A stretch of DNA of 10,540 nucleotides, taken from the NCBI GenBank assembly GCA_015519985.1, contig WIAN01000021.1, positions 1 to 10,540 on the forward strand, given 5' to 3'. The notes beneath the pieces are model-generated. The model made no database searches and was not told the DNA's origin. It saw nothing but the letters and a program-made list of their open reading frames with translations. This DNA comes from Candidatus Woesearchaeota archaeon (lineage in GTDB: Archaea; Nanobdellota; Nanobdellia; Woesearchaeales; WAPJ01). Below, one piece after another: positions 1 to 6,299 of the stretch (position 1 is the first letter of the stretch; every line of letters starts with the position of its first letter). Made by a program: the position numbers and the translations under genes.

Positions 1-91
1 AGAATACAATAAAGAAATAGAGACTGCTTCTAATAAAAAACAATTCTTAAAAAAATGGTATTTAAAAATAACAAAAATATTAAAAATATAA
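1..91 (+). CDS. 3' end of an upstream protein gene (partial)
   Basis: Reading from base 2, an open frame of 29 codons ends in TAA at 89-91. The tail is basic and ends in WYLKITKILKI. The other two + frames have early stops (TAA at 10-12 in frame 1, TAG at 18-20 in frame 3). Lys/Ile/Leu-rich composition fits a real AT-rich coding end, and the next promoter starts only about 30 bp later. No family can be assigned from so short a piece. It could also be chance open sequence. Confidence 0.5.
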   Translation, partial: EYNKEIETASNKKQFLKKWYLKITKILKI

Positions 92-123
92 TTTTATTTG
101 TATTATTTTATAGTATAAAAATA

Positions 124-133
124 TTTATAAAAT
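124..133 (+). promoter_or_regulatory. TATA box for the gene at 153 (leaderless)
   Basis: TTTATAAAAT starts 29 nt before the ATG at 153. An archaeal start site about 25 nt below the box would fall on or next to the ATG. No SD lies upstream of that ATG, so the mRNA is probably leaderless. Confidence 0.6.
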
Positions 134-152
134 AGTATTAGTCTCTTTTATT

Positions 153-644
153 ATGGATTTGCAAAAATTGATAAATAAAACTCTACAATCAGATTATGGT
201 TTGAGAAAGAAAGTTAATTCTTTAAATGAATTTTATGAATCTGTAAGTAAACTTGTTTTGTTTCCTGAAGGTCTTGATGAATTAAATAAAAGTTTAGAAG
301 CTGATCCTTCTTTCGAAGGATCTTATGTACAATTATCTATTGGTGAAAGCGATGGTTTTTTATACGGCATTTTTATTCCTGATTTAAATGAACTTGTTAA
401 AAAAATGAGTCTTGAATTTGAAGATAGAATTTCTAATAGAAAAGAATCAATTTTAAAGATTGAACAGGCTTTTATGGGAAAATATTTTAGGCTTGTACAT
501 TCTTTGCTTGAGCTTAAAGATTCAGATATAAGAAGTGAAGCATTAAGAGTTGGAGCGGAAGGTTTAGTCCATTTTGAATCGTATGCTTATTTTTCTGATG
601 ATTCTCCTCTTTATAGGGGTATGCCAATAAAACTGCAAAGATAA
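153..644 (+). CDS. Hypothetical protein, 163 aa, unrecognised
   Basis: I do not recognise this protein. It looks soluble: there is no signal peptide or membrane segment. Residues 1-50 are mostly helical and charged. Residues 57-80 look like a beta-hairpin (YVQLSIGESDGFLYGIFI), followed by a long helical stretch at about 78-122 and a short C-terminus ending SPLYRGMPIKLQR. It has no cysteine, so it is not a Zn-ribbon protein. The ATG is chosen because it sits 29 nt after the first T of a TATA box and is preceded by CTCTTTTATT rather than an SD. It appears monocistronic, with T-tracts after the stop. Codon use mixes T- and A-ending codons, unlike the A-ending pattern of the next gene. That it is a real gene is fairly sure. 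Its function is unknown. Confidence 0.75.
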   Translation: MDLQKLINKTLQSDYGLRKKVNSLNEFYESVSKLVLFPEGLDELNKSLEADPSFEGSYVQLSIGESDGFLYGIFIPDLNELVKKMSLEFEDRISNRKESILKIEQAFMGKYFRLVHSLLELKDSDIRSEALRVGAEGLVHFESYAYFSDDSPLYRGMPIKLQR

Positions 645-645
645 A

Positions 646-678
646 TTTTTTATAATTGTTCTTTTTATATTTTTTTTT
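646..678 (+). terminator. Oligo-T terminator region after the 153-644 gene
   Basis: Right after the TAA at 642-644 come successive T runs (646-651, 662-666 and 670-678, the last with nine T). Archaeal RNA polymerase ends transcription at such U-rich tracts without needing a hairpin, and none is seen here. Confidence 0.6.
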
Positions 679-691
679 AACAAACAATAAC

Positions 692-700
692 TTTATAAAT
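692..700 (+). promoter_or_regulatory. TATA box, probable promoter of the NTase-HEPN gene
   Basis: TTTATAAAT matches the strongest TATA form in this window and predicts a start near 718-724, giving a leader of about 75 nt. A second candidate, TTTAAAAT at 768-775, would place the start at the ATG itself but would leave the clear SD outside the transcript, so the upstream box is preferred. Confidence 0.5.
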
Positions 701-781
701 AAAAGAATACTTCTAAAAAAATATATTTACTACTAAATAATGATACATTAATGTTAAATTTAGTTAATTTAAAATTAAACT

Positions 782-787
782 GAGGTG
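782..787 (+). promoter_or_regulatory. Shine-Dalgarno site of the NTase-HEPN gene
   Basis: GAGGTG lies 9 nt before the ATG at 797, matching the archaeal 16S tail. It shows that this gene, unlike its upstream neighbour, is translated from a leadered mRNA. Confidence 0.75.
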
Positions 788-796
788 TAAATAAAA

Positions 797-2650
797 ATGG
801 CAAAACAAGCAAAAACAAAAGAGGAAAAAAATGACTTATTATCAAAATTAGAAGAACAACTTCCAAAAGAAGCAAAAAAAGAATTTAAAGAAATAAAAAG
901 CATTTTAGAAAAGTTTCAAAAAAAAGCATTAAAAGAATTCAAAAAAGAAATATTAAGTTTAGCATTACTACCGCCAAAACCAAAATTAGATGCACAAGGA
1001 AAACCAATATTGAATACTCAAGGAATGCCAGAACCAGACAAAGAAAAAGTACATTTATTTGTATTAGTAGATGATAAAGATTTAAAACCAGAAGAAGCAA
1101 TAAAATTTTATGACAAGACAACAAAAAAATTAATAGAATTAGCAAAAGAAACAAATGAAAAATTGTGGTTAAATATAAAATTCTTAAACCAATTATGGCA
1201 AGACTTCTACGATGCAAAATATGAAATTGGAAGAGAATTATCATTAAGCTTTCCATTCTATGATAAAGGATACGTATCAGCAATAAAACTAACAGAAGTA
1301 CATAAACAAATGGTATTAAAAAAATTTGAAAAATACATAGTAAGTTATGTATTAGCAGGAAGTCTAACACAAGGAAGAGCAACAGAAAAATCAGATGTAG
1401 ATGTATTCATAGTAATAGACGATACAGATGTAAAAAGAATGTCAAGAATAGAATTAAAAGAAAAATTAAGAGCGATAATATTAGGAATGGGAATAGAAGC
1501 AGGAGAAATAACAGGAATAAGAAATAAGTTAAATGTACAAGTATATATATTAACAGACTTTTGGAGTAATATAAGAGAAGCAAACCCAATAATATTTACA
1601 TTTTTAAGAGACGGAATACCATTATACGATAGAGGAACATTCATGCCTTGGAAATTATTATTAAAACAAGGAAAAATAAAACCAAGCAGAGAAGCAATAG
1701 AAATGTACATGAGTACAGGAACACAAGTATTACAAAGAACAAAAATGAAATTAAAAGAAATAGGAATAGAAGATTTCTTCTGGGCTTTACTAACACCATC
1801 ACAAGCAGCATTAATGTTATTTGGATTAGCACCACCAACACCAAAAGAAACAGTAGAATTAATGAGAGAAATATTAGTAAAAAAAGAAAAATTAATAGAA
1901 GAAAAATATGTAAAAATATTAGAAAAAATAATAAAAGTAAGAAAAGACTTAGAACACGGAGATAAAAAAGAAGTAACAGGAAAAGAAATAGACGAATTAT
2001 TAAAAGATTCAGAAGATTATCTAAAAAGAATAGAAAAATTATTTGAAGATATAGAAAGCAAAAAAAGCAAAGAAAGCATAATAGAATTATTAGAAGAAAT
2101 AAACTCAACAATAAAAAAAGTATTAATAGAATTAGATGAAAAAGAAGAAGATTTACAAAAAGCAATAAAATTATTAGTGAAAAAAGGAAAATTAGAAGAA
2201 AAAGAAAATAAACAATATAAAGAAATATTAAAAGCAAAAGAAGATTATGAAAAAGGAAAACTGACAAAAGCAGAATTAGAAAAAAGTAAAAATGTAGGAG
2301 TAATGTTATTAAGAAAATTACAAGAAACATTGCAAGAATTACAGTTAAGAAAACAAGACAAGTTTAAAATAAAATTATTAGTAGGGAAAGAATCAGAAAA
2401 AGAATCAGAAGGAAGAACTGTGGATTTATTCTATATTAATGAAGAGTTATACATAATAGATAAAGAAAATAATACTGTTGAAAAAGCAAAAGTAGAAGAT
2501 AATAAAATAAAAAATAAAAAACAAAGTAGTTATGAAGAATTAGAAAAAAGTTTAGAAAAAGCAATACCAAAACCAATAGCATTAAACGAAGACTTCATAA
2601 AAGAATTAGAAAAAAACCTCGGAGGAAAAATAACAATAATAATAGAATAA
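797..2650 (+). CDS. Nucleotidyltransferase-HEPN fusion protein, 617 aa
   Basis: Cytosolic multidomain protein. A Pol-beta-superfamily nucleotidyltransferase core covers about 178-290: G188-S189, then R194 and the catalytic-type pair D200-x-D202 (pattern GSLTQGRATEKSDVDVF). A third acidic residue is not clear: the following strand reads LNVQVYIL, with D254 just after it. A helical region (about 295-420) carries R382-x4-H387 (RKDLEH), the signature of HEPN RNases. Established MNT-HEPN toxin-antitoxin systems encode these as two proteins, and their Tyr two residues after the His is the AMPylation target. Here that position is D389. Residues 1-60 are Lys/Glu-rich helix. Residues 85-134 resemble a degenerate copy of the NTase strands. 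Residues 425-520 are predicted coiled coil, and 522-617 a beta-containing tail. Substrate unknown; RNA or nucleotide-protein modification is inference. It has its own promoter and SD. Codons end almost always in A. Confidence 0.82.
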   Translation: MAKQAKTKEEKNDLLSKLEEQLPKEAKKEFKEIKSILEKFQKKALKEFKKEILSLALLPPKPKLDAQGKPILNTQGMPEPDKEKVHLFVLVDDKDLKPEEAIKFYDKTTKKLIELAKETNEKLWLNIKFLNQLWQDFYDAKYEIGRELSLSFPFYDKGYVSAIKLTEVHKQMVLKKFEKYIVSYVLAGSLTQGRATEKSDVDVFIVIDDTDVKRMSRIELKEKLRAIILGMGIEAGEITGIRNKLNVQVYILTDFWSNIREANPIIFTFLRDGIPLYDRGTFMPWKLLLKQGKIKPSREAIEMYMSTGTQVLQRTKMKLKEIGIEDFFWALLTPSQAALMLFGLAPPTPKETVELMREILVKKEKLIEEKYVKILEKIIKVRKDLEHGDKKEVTGKEIDELLKDSEDYLKRIEKLFEDIESKKSKESIIELLEEINSTIKKVLIELDEKEEDLQKAIKLLVKKGKLEEKENKQYKEILKAKEDYEKGKLTKAELEKSKNVGVMLLRKLQETLQELQLRKQDKFKIKLLVGKESEKESEGRTVDLFYINEELYIIDKENNTVEKAKVEDNKIKNKKQSSYEELEKSLEKAIPKPIALNEDFIKELEKNLGGKITIIIE

Positions 2651-2678
2651 AAAAAACAATTATAAAAAAATTTAAAAC

Positions 2679-2685
2679 TTTTTTT
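2679..2685 (+). terminator. Oligo-T terminator after the NTase-HEPN gene
   Basis: A run of seven T about 28 nt after the TAA at 2648-2650, in an intergenic stretch that holds no other signal before the next TATA-like box at 2697. Confidence 0.45.
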
Positions 2686-2696
2686 AATATAGTAAA

Positions 2697-2706
2697 TTAT
2701 ATAAAT
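2697..2706 (+). promoter_or_regulatory. TATA box of the toxin-antitoxin operon
   Basis: TTATATAAAT predicts transcription starting around 2723-2730, giving a leader of about 35 nt that contains the SD of the antitoxin. No clear inverted-repeat operator was found beside it. Confidence 0.45.
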
Positions 2707-2761
2707 GAAAAAACTATTTTTAATCTGAAAGTATAAGATTATCTATTTTTGTGGTGATACT

Positions 2762-2986
2762 ATGAGTTTGGTAGCTTTAGATAAAAAAAATGATGAGTAT
2801 ATAAACTTCTTAAAAAAAGAGTACGGTTTCAAATCTAAGAAAGAAACTTTGAATTTTATCGTTGAGAAATTTAGAGAAAGACAAAAATTTGAAGTAAGAG
2901 AAGATTATATCAAAAAATTAAAAAAAATATCTAAAGGAAAACACTATTCTGAAAAAGAAGTAAAAGAGGTATTAAAGAGTGTATGA
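2762..2986 (+). CDS. Type II antitoxin, RHH/DUF2683-like, 74 aa
   Basis: First gene of a two-gene toxin-antitoxin operon. The expected role is to bind and block the RelE-type toxin encoded next and to bind its own promoter. Layout fits a small ribbon-helix-helix antitoxin: short strand at 2-7 (SLVALD), helix A about 10-20, turn with GFKSKKE (22-28), helix B to about 38, then a C-terminal toxin-binding tail (REDYIKKLKKISKGKHYSEKEVKEVL). The pattern resembles archaeal DUF2683 antitoxins as I recall them; a profile search was not possible. The start is fixed by GGTGAT at 2753-2758, with GGTG 5 nt before the ATG. Its 3' end overlaps the toxin by 8 nt and contains the toxin's SD, so the two are probably translationally coupled. 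Confidence 0.75.
   Translation: MSLVALDKKNDEYINFLKKEYGFKSKKETLNFIVEKFRERQKFEVREDYIKKLKKISKGKHYSEKEVKEVLKSV
2966..2970 (+). promoter_or_regulatory. Shine-Dalgarno site deciding the toxin's GTG start
   Basis: GAGGT lies 8 nt before GTG at 2979, inside the antitoxin gene. It supports the GTG over the nearby ATG at 2983, which is in another frame and gives no conserved protein. Confidence 0.65.
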
Positions 2987-3245
2987 TTCTGCTTTTAGTG
3001 AAGTTCTTTTTAAAAAATTAAAAAAATTAAAAACTAAAGATATTTCTCTTTTCAATGCTTTAATGAAAAAAATAGATCAGATAAAAGAAAATCCTTACTC
3101 TAATTTTAAACCTTTAAGACATGATTTGAAAGGATTTTATAGAGTTCATATCGGGCATTTTGTTTTAATATTCTCTATAGATAAAAAAAATAAAAAAGTT
3201 ATCTTTGAAGACTTTGACCATCATGATAAAATTTATAAATTGTAG
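2979..3245 (+). CDS. RelE/ParE-family toxin, 88 aa
   Basis: Probable ribosome-dependent mRNA endonuclease, or another ParE/RelE-fold inhibitor of growth. The length is typical of the family. Features: N-terminal FKKLKKLKTKD helix, KIDQIKENPYSNFKPLR (31-47), then the beta core GFYRVHIGHFVLIFSID (52-68) with R55, and the C-terminal strand VIFEDFDHHDKIYKL. In RelE-type toxins, basic and aromatic residues of the core and C-terminus act in catalysis. Candidates here are R47, R55, H81, H82 and Y86. The DHHDxIY ending is a pattern I associate with archaeal members. Start is GTG at 2979, backed by an SD and an 8-nt overlap with the antitoxin. The gene runs tail-to-tail into the next gene, with 3 bp between stops. 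The family is quite sure; the exact target is not. Confidence 0.82.
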   Translation: MYDSAFSEVLFKKLKKLKTKDISLFNALMKKIDQIKENPYSNFKPLRHDLKGFYRVHIGHFVLIFSIDKKNKKVIFEDFDHHDKIYKL

Positions 3246-3248
3246 TTT

Positions 3249-3761
3249 TTAAGGTTTTATTCCTATATCTCTTTGTAAATTAAAATATCTTTTCAAATAC
3301 ATATAGATATTTCTAACTTCATCTTTTAATTCTTCTTGATATTCATCCATTTCTGGTCTGAACAAGAATTTTTCAAAAATAATTCTAAAATACCAAGATA
3401 AAGCATTACCTTCATATTTGCTTTCAAAATCTGTAATAAATTCTCCTTCAATTTCAATTTTAACTTTACCTTCTTTCAAAACAGCTTCTCTACCTTTATA
3501 TTTAACTTTAACTTCTTTCATATCATTAAAAAAAACATCAACAACAATATTAAATTTTACATATTCATTAGGACTTCTACTAAATTCTGTCTCCCAAAAA
3601 ATATATTTTTTATCTTTTTTAACAACTTCTTCAACAACAGGTTCTTCAGCAATATACATTCTTTTAAAAAACCAATCATAAATTAAACTATAAATTTCTT
3701 TACTGTCAAAAACACCTTCATAAGATATTTCTTTTTTAACAATTTTTCTCTTTTCAGCCAA
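3249..3761 (-). CDS. Hypothetical protein, 170 aa, second of a paralogous pair
   Basis: Unrecognised soluble alpha/beta protein. Start chosen as TTG at 3761: AAGGTG lies 5 nt before it on the - strand. The longest frame would start at TTG 3776, overlapping the previous stop as TTGA, but has no SD. From TTG 3761 the layout is strand (KKEISYEGVFD), helix (SKEIYSLIYDWFFKR), strands (YIFWETEFSR; VKFNIVVDVFF), a NDMKEVKVKYKG strand pair, VKIEIEGEFITDFESKY, then a helical C-terminus with YQEELKDEVRNIYMYLKRYF. The upstream protein has the same order of elements and matching motifs (KYKGEFSFKKLYSSL; HFLDIKKI; KVEVKSHVEL; YNEVRSYVRSIKETL), so the two are probably ancient tandem duplicates. It is co-transcribed with that gene, 11 nt below its stop. 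No catalytic motif or membrane segment seen. Confidence 0.72.
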   Translation of the reverse strand: MAEKRKIVKKEISYEGVFDSKEIYSLIYDWFFKRMYIAEEPVVEEVVKKDKKYIFWETEFSRSPNEYVKFNIVVDVFFNDMKEVKVKYKGREAVLKEGKVKIEIEGEFITDFESKYEGNALSWYFRIIFEKFLFRPEMDEYQEELKDEVRNIYMYLKRYFNLQRDIGIKP

Positions 3762-3766
3762 AAAAA

Positions 3767-3772
3767 CACCTT
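3767..3772 (-). promoter_or_regulatory. Shine-Dalgarno site deciding a TTG start
   Basis: On the - strand AAGGTG (3772 to 3767) lies 5 nt before TTG at 3761. This favours the shorter 170-aa product. Confidence 0.6.
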
Positions 3773-4273
3773 TCAATTTTTATCTCTTAAAACTTTAGCA
3801 ACTTCCATGCCTAAAGTTTCTTTTATACTTCTAACGTAAGATCTAACTTCATTATAAAGTTTATCACCATATTTTACATTTAATTCTCTTTTAGCAATAT
3901 AATCAGTGTATAATTTAAAAAGTTTTTTAGTAAAACTAGTATTTTTTAAAAAGTGAGTTCCATAAACATCACTATAACCTAATTCGACATGACTTTTAAC
4001 TTCTACTTTTCCTCTACCATAATACAAATCATTACTTATCTTTTTAATATCTAAAAAATGAATGTGGGTTTCAATAACATATTTAGCAAACTCATCAACT
4101 TTTCTTTCAGAAACAATTTCAACCTCAACTTCATTCCCTAAATCTGTAAAATTACTTTCATGACTATCATAACCTTGACTTTTCAAATATTTTGTAAGAG
4201 AAGAATAAAGTTTTTTAAAACTAAACTCTCCTTTATATTTAAAAGTAGCTGAAAACGAATTAATCCTATCCAT
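3773..4273 (-). CDS. Hypothetical protein, 166 aa, first of a paralogous pair
   Basis: Unrecognised, soluble, charged alpha/beta protein, first gene of a two-gene - strand operon. Order of elements: FSATFKYKGEFSF strand, helix KKLYSSLTKYLKSQGY (20-35), strands EVEVEIVSERK and AKYVIETHIHFLDIKKI, KGxx-like YYGRGKVEVKSHVELGYSD, then helices TKKLFKLYTDYIAKREL and YNEVRSYVRSIKETLGMEV. This order repeats in the next gene. I see no nuclease, kinase or metal-site motif; the H-x-H in THIHF (about 69-71) is in a strand and not repeated in the paralogue. The start ATG lies 31 nt after the first T of a TTTAAAAG box and has no SD, so the mRNA is probably leaderless. The gene is divergent from the CBS-domain gene. 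Confidence 0.75.
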   Translation of the reverse strand: MDRINSFSATFKYKGEFSFKKLYSSLTKYLKSQGYDSHESNFTDLGNEVEVEIVSERKVDEFAKYVIETHIHFLDIKKISNDLYYGRGKVEVKSHVELGYSDVYGTHFLKNTSFTKKLFKLYTDYIAKRELNVKYGDKLYNEVRSYVRSIKETLGMEVAKVLRDKN

Positions 4274-4296
4274 AAAAATAAAATAAAACCTTATTT

Positions 4297-4304
4297 CTTT
4301 TAAA
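4297..4304 (-). promoter_or_regulatory. TATA box of the paralogous-pair operon (leaderless)
   Basis: On the - strand TTTAAAAG runs from 4304 to 4297. Its first T is 31 nt before the ATG at 4273, which has no SD. Confidence 0.5.
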
Positions 4305-4324
4305 TTTTGCTATTTTTAACATTA

Positions 4325-4344
4325 TTTGTTAAAATATTAACAAA
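4325..4344. promoter_or_regulatory. Palindromic operator candidate in a divergent promoter region
   Basis: TTTGTTAA-AATA-TTAACAAA is a perfect 8+8 inverted repeat with a 4-nt spacer. It lies in the 104-bp gap between divergent genes (4273 and 4378), ends 3 nt before the TATA box of the CBS gene and so covers its BRE position. A dimeric regulator bound here could block TFB/TBP. In AT-rich DNA, chance palindromes are common, so this is suggestive only. Confidence 0.45.
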
Positions 4345-4347
4345 AAG

Positions 4348-4355
4348 TTTAAAAC
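4348..4355 (+). promoter_or_regulatory. TATA box of the CBS-domain gene (leaderless)
   Basis: TTTAAAAC starts 30 nt before the ATG at 4378. No SD precedes the ATG (CCAACAATT), so the transcript is probably leaderless. Confidence 0.6.
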
Positions 4356-4377
4356 TAAAAAAAGCATTCCAACAATT

Positions 4378-4857
4378 ATGAATGTTAAAGTTTCTGATAT
4401 AATGAATACAAAACCTGTTTCTATAAAACCTTATTTGTCTGTTAAAGAAGCAGCAAAAATAATGAGAGAAAAAGATGTAGGAAGTTTAATAATAGAACAC
4501 AACAATTTTTTATTAGGAATACTAACAGAACAAGGAATAGTTCATAAAATAGTTTCAAGAGGAAAAGATCCTGAAGAAACAAAAGTAGAAGATATAATGA
4601 AAAGTCAAATAGTAACTGTAAAACCTAATGATAATATTGATTATGCAATGTCTTTAATGCTTACAAGAAATATAAGACAGTTGCCTGTTGTAGATGAGAA
4701 TAACAAGTTAATAGGAATAGTAACAAGAAATGATATTGTAAAAGTACAACCAGCAATATTAAACATTTTACATGAAAGAAAAAACATGGATGAAAGTTAT
4801 GATTTAACATTAAAAGAAAAAATAAAAGAAATAAACGAATTTAATAATATAGAATAA
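4378..4857 (+). CDS. Tandem CBS-domain protein, 159 aa
   Basis: Stand-alone regulatory protein made of two CBS motifs, which pair into a Bateman module that in this family binds adenine nucleotides (AMP, ATP, SAM) or similar ligands. CBS1 spans about 7-60 (VSDIMNTKPVSIKPYLSV; DVGSLIIE; LLGILTEQGIV) and CBS2 about 71-125 (VEDIMKSQIVTVKPNDNI; IRQLPVVDENNKLIGIVTRNDI). A short charged helical tail follows (126-159). There is no attached enzyme, transporter or DNA-binding domain, so the partner is unknown. The divergent unknown pair is a candidate by position only. The ATG is supported by the leaderless promoter spacing. The TAA (4855-4857) directly abuts the TGA of SRP54 on the other strand, with no bases between. 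The family call is secure; the cellular role is not known. Confidence 0.9.
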   Translation: MNVKVSDIMNTKPVSIKPYLSVKEAAKIMREKDVGSLIIEHNNFLLGILTEQGIVHKIVSRGKDPEETKVEDIMKSQIVTVKPNDNIDYAMSLMLTRNIRQLPVVDENNKLIGIVTRNDIVKVQPAILNILHERKNMDESYDLTLKEKIKEINEFNNIE

Positions 4858-6198
4858 TCACATTCCTAAATTTCCTATATTTCCCATCATTCTTTGTAAT
4901 TTTTTAGGATTTTGTCCTTTTAACATTTTAACCATTTTTTTACTTTGCTTGTATTGTTTTAACAAAGCTTTAACATCACTATATTCTGTTCCTGAACCTT
5001 TGCTTATTCTTTCAATTCTAGAAGAAGAAATAATTTCAGGATTTTCTAATTCTTTTTTAGTCATACTGTCTAAAATATACTTCCATTTTTCAATATTTTT
5101 TTCTTGAGATTGTAAAGCTTCTTTAGGCAAATTTAATTTAGAAAAGCCAGGTATTAATTCTAAAACTTTGCTTAAAGGACCCATTTTTCTCATTGCTTTC
5201 ATCTGTTCATACAAATCTATAAGGTTAAAATCTCCTTTCATAAACTTTTTTTGTATATCAACAACATCTTCTTCTTTAAACGCTTCTTCAACTTTTTCTA
5301 ACAAACCTTTAAGATCTCCTAAACCGAGTAATCTTCCAACAAAACCTTCAGGGTCAAAACTTTCTAAATCTGAAATTTTTTCACCAGTACCAATAAATAC
5401 AACTTTAGCACCTGAAACAGCACAAGCAGTCAAAGCACCTCCTGCTTTTGCAGTACCATCAAGTTTAGTAATAATAATTCCTGTAATGTTAGCAGCTTCA
5501 TGAAAAGTTTTAGCTTGTTTTTCAGCAGATTGACCTATATCAGCATTAATAACTAACAAAACTTCAGAAGGATTAATTTTTTCTTTTAACAATTTAATCT
5601 CATCAATCAATTCAGTGCTTAAAGCATCTCTACCAGCAGTATCAACAATAACAATATCATAATTATCATATTTGTCTTTAAAACTTTCAAAAATTTTTAA
5701 AGCATCTTTCTCTCCTTTAATACCATAAAAATCAACATTGGCCTGTTCAGACAAAGTTTTTAATTGTTCATAAGCAGCAGGCCTCCAAGTATCAGTTTGA
5801 ACAGTAGCAACTTTATAACCTCTTGTCTTATAATATTTAGCAAGCTTTCCAGCAGTAGTTGTTTTTCCAGAACCAAAAAGACCTACAAGCATAATAAAAC
5901 TAGGTTTTTTATCTAAATTTAATGTTCTTTGTTCTTCACCTAAAAATTTAACAAGTTCATCATAAACAATTTTAACCAAATGATCTTTTTTACTCAAACC
6001 GGAAGGAGTTTTTTCATTTTTAATCCTATTTTTTATGTTTTTAGTCAATTCAAAAACGAGTTTAACATTAACGTCAGAAGATAATAAAGCTTTCTGCAAA
6101 TCTTTAATCAATTCATTAATAACAGTATCATCAACAAATAAAGAATTTTTAACTTTATCAAAAGCATTCTTCAAACCAGAACTTAATTTATCTAACAT
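4858..6198 (-). CDS. srp54: Signal recognition particle GTPase SRP54, 446 aa
   Basis: Binds 7S RNA and signal sequences and delivers ribosomes to the membrane receptor FtsY. From ATG 6198: N domain about 1-90 (helical), G domain about 98-295, M domain about 310-446. G motifs: P-loop GLFGSGKTT (106-114), QTDTWRPAAYEQL (135-147), DTAGR (186-190), TKLDG (244-248) and GTGEKISDLESF (270-281). The M domain has the Met-rich segment MKAMRKMGPL and the RNA-binding SRIERISKGSGT...LLKQY block (393-416). Start: the frame opens upstream at an ATG at 6222, but that ATG lies in the TATA box. ATG 6198 has box spacing of 29 nt and gives the usual MLDKLSSGL N-terminus. Oddity: F108 replaces the P-loop Gln usual in SRP54/Ffh. 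It is divergent from a small membrane-protein gene. Confidence 0.97.
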   Translation of the reverse strand: MLDKLSSGLKNAFDKVKNSLFVDDTVINELIKDLQKALLSSDVNVKLVFELTKNIKNRIKNEKTPSGLSKKDHLVKIVYDELVKFLGEEQRTLNLDKKPSFIMLVGLFGSGKTTTAGKLAKYYKTRGYKVATVQTDTWRPAAYEQLKTLSEQANVDFYGIKGEKDALKIFESFKDKYDNYDIVIVDTAGRDALSTELIDEIKLLKEKINPSEVLLVINADIGQSAEKQAKTFHEAANITGIIITKLDGTAKAGGALTACAVSGAKVVFIGTGEKISDLESFDPEGFVGRLLGLGDLKGLLEKVEEAFKEEDVVDIQKKFMKGDFNLIDLYEQMKAMRKMGPLSKVLELIPGFSKLNLPKEALQSQEKNIEKWKYILDSMTKKELENPEIISSSRIERISKGSGTEYSDVKALLKQYKQSKKMVKMLKGQNPKKLQRMMGNIGNLGM

Positions 6199-6220
6199 AA
6201 AATAAAAGAAAAACAAATGC

Positions 6221-6227
6221 ATTTAAA
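6221..6227 (-). promoter_or_regulatory. TATA box of srp54 (leaderless)
   Basis: On the - strand TTTAAAT runs from 6227 to 6221 within a TTTTTTAAAT tract. Its first T is 29 nt before the ATG at 6198, and no SD lies between. Confidence 0.5.
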
Positions 6228-6270
6228 AAAGTTTAGAAAAAAGTAAAAAATATAAAGTATATATTGAAAG

Positions 6271-6278
6271 TTTAAAAA
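6271..6278 (+). promoter_or_regulatory. TATA box of the two-TM protein gene (leaderless)
   Basis: AAAG-TTTAAAAA: the first T is 29 nt before the ATG at 6300, and there is no SD. The sequence around it (AGTTTAAAA) is the same as at the CBS-domain promoter. Confidence 0.6.
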
Positions 6279-6299
6279 CAAAAATATTATTCTTAAAAT

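Noticed and set aside
1641..2330. Long minus-strand open frame under the NTase-HEPN gene (also 939-1382 and 1345-1710)
   Set aside because: Leu/Phe/Ile-only composition is the shadow of A-ending codons on the other strand; the + frame has clear domains and an SD.
2983..2985. ATG overlapping the antitoxin stop as a toxin start
   Set aside because: It is in another frame and gives no toxin sequence; the GTG at 2979 has an SD at 8 nt and the right frame.
2697..3245. Mobile element around the toxin-antitoxin pair
   Set aside because: No transposase, terminal repeats or target duplication seen near it; only the gene pair itself.
6199..6222. Extended srp54 start at ATG 6222
   Set aside because: It lies in the TATA-like tract and adds a hydrophobic MHLFFFYF leader not seen in SRP54; ATG 6198 has leaderless spacing.
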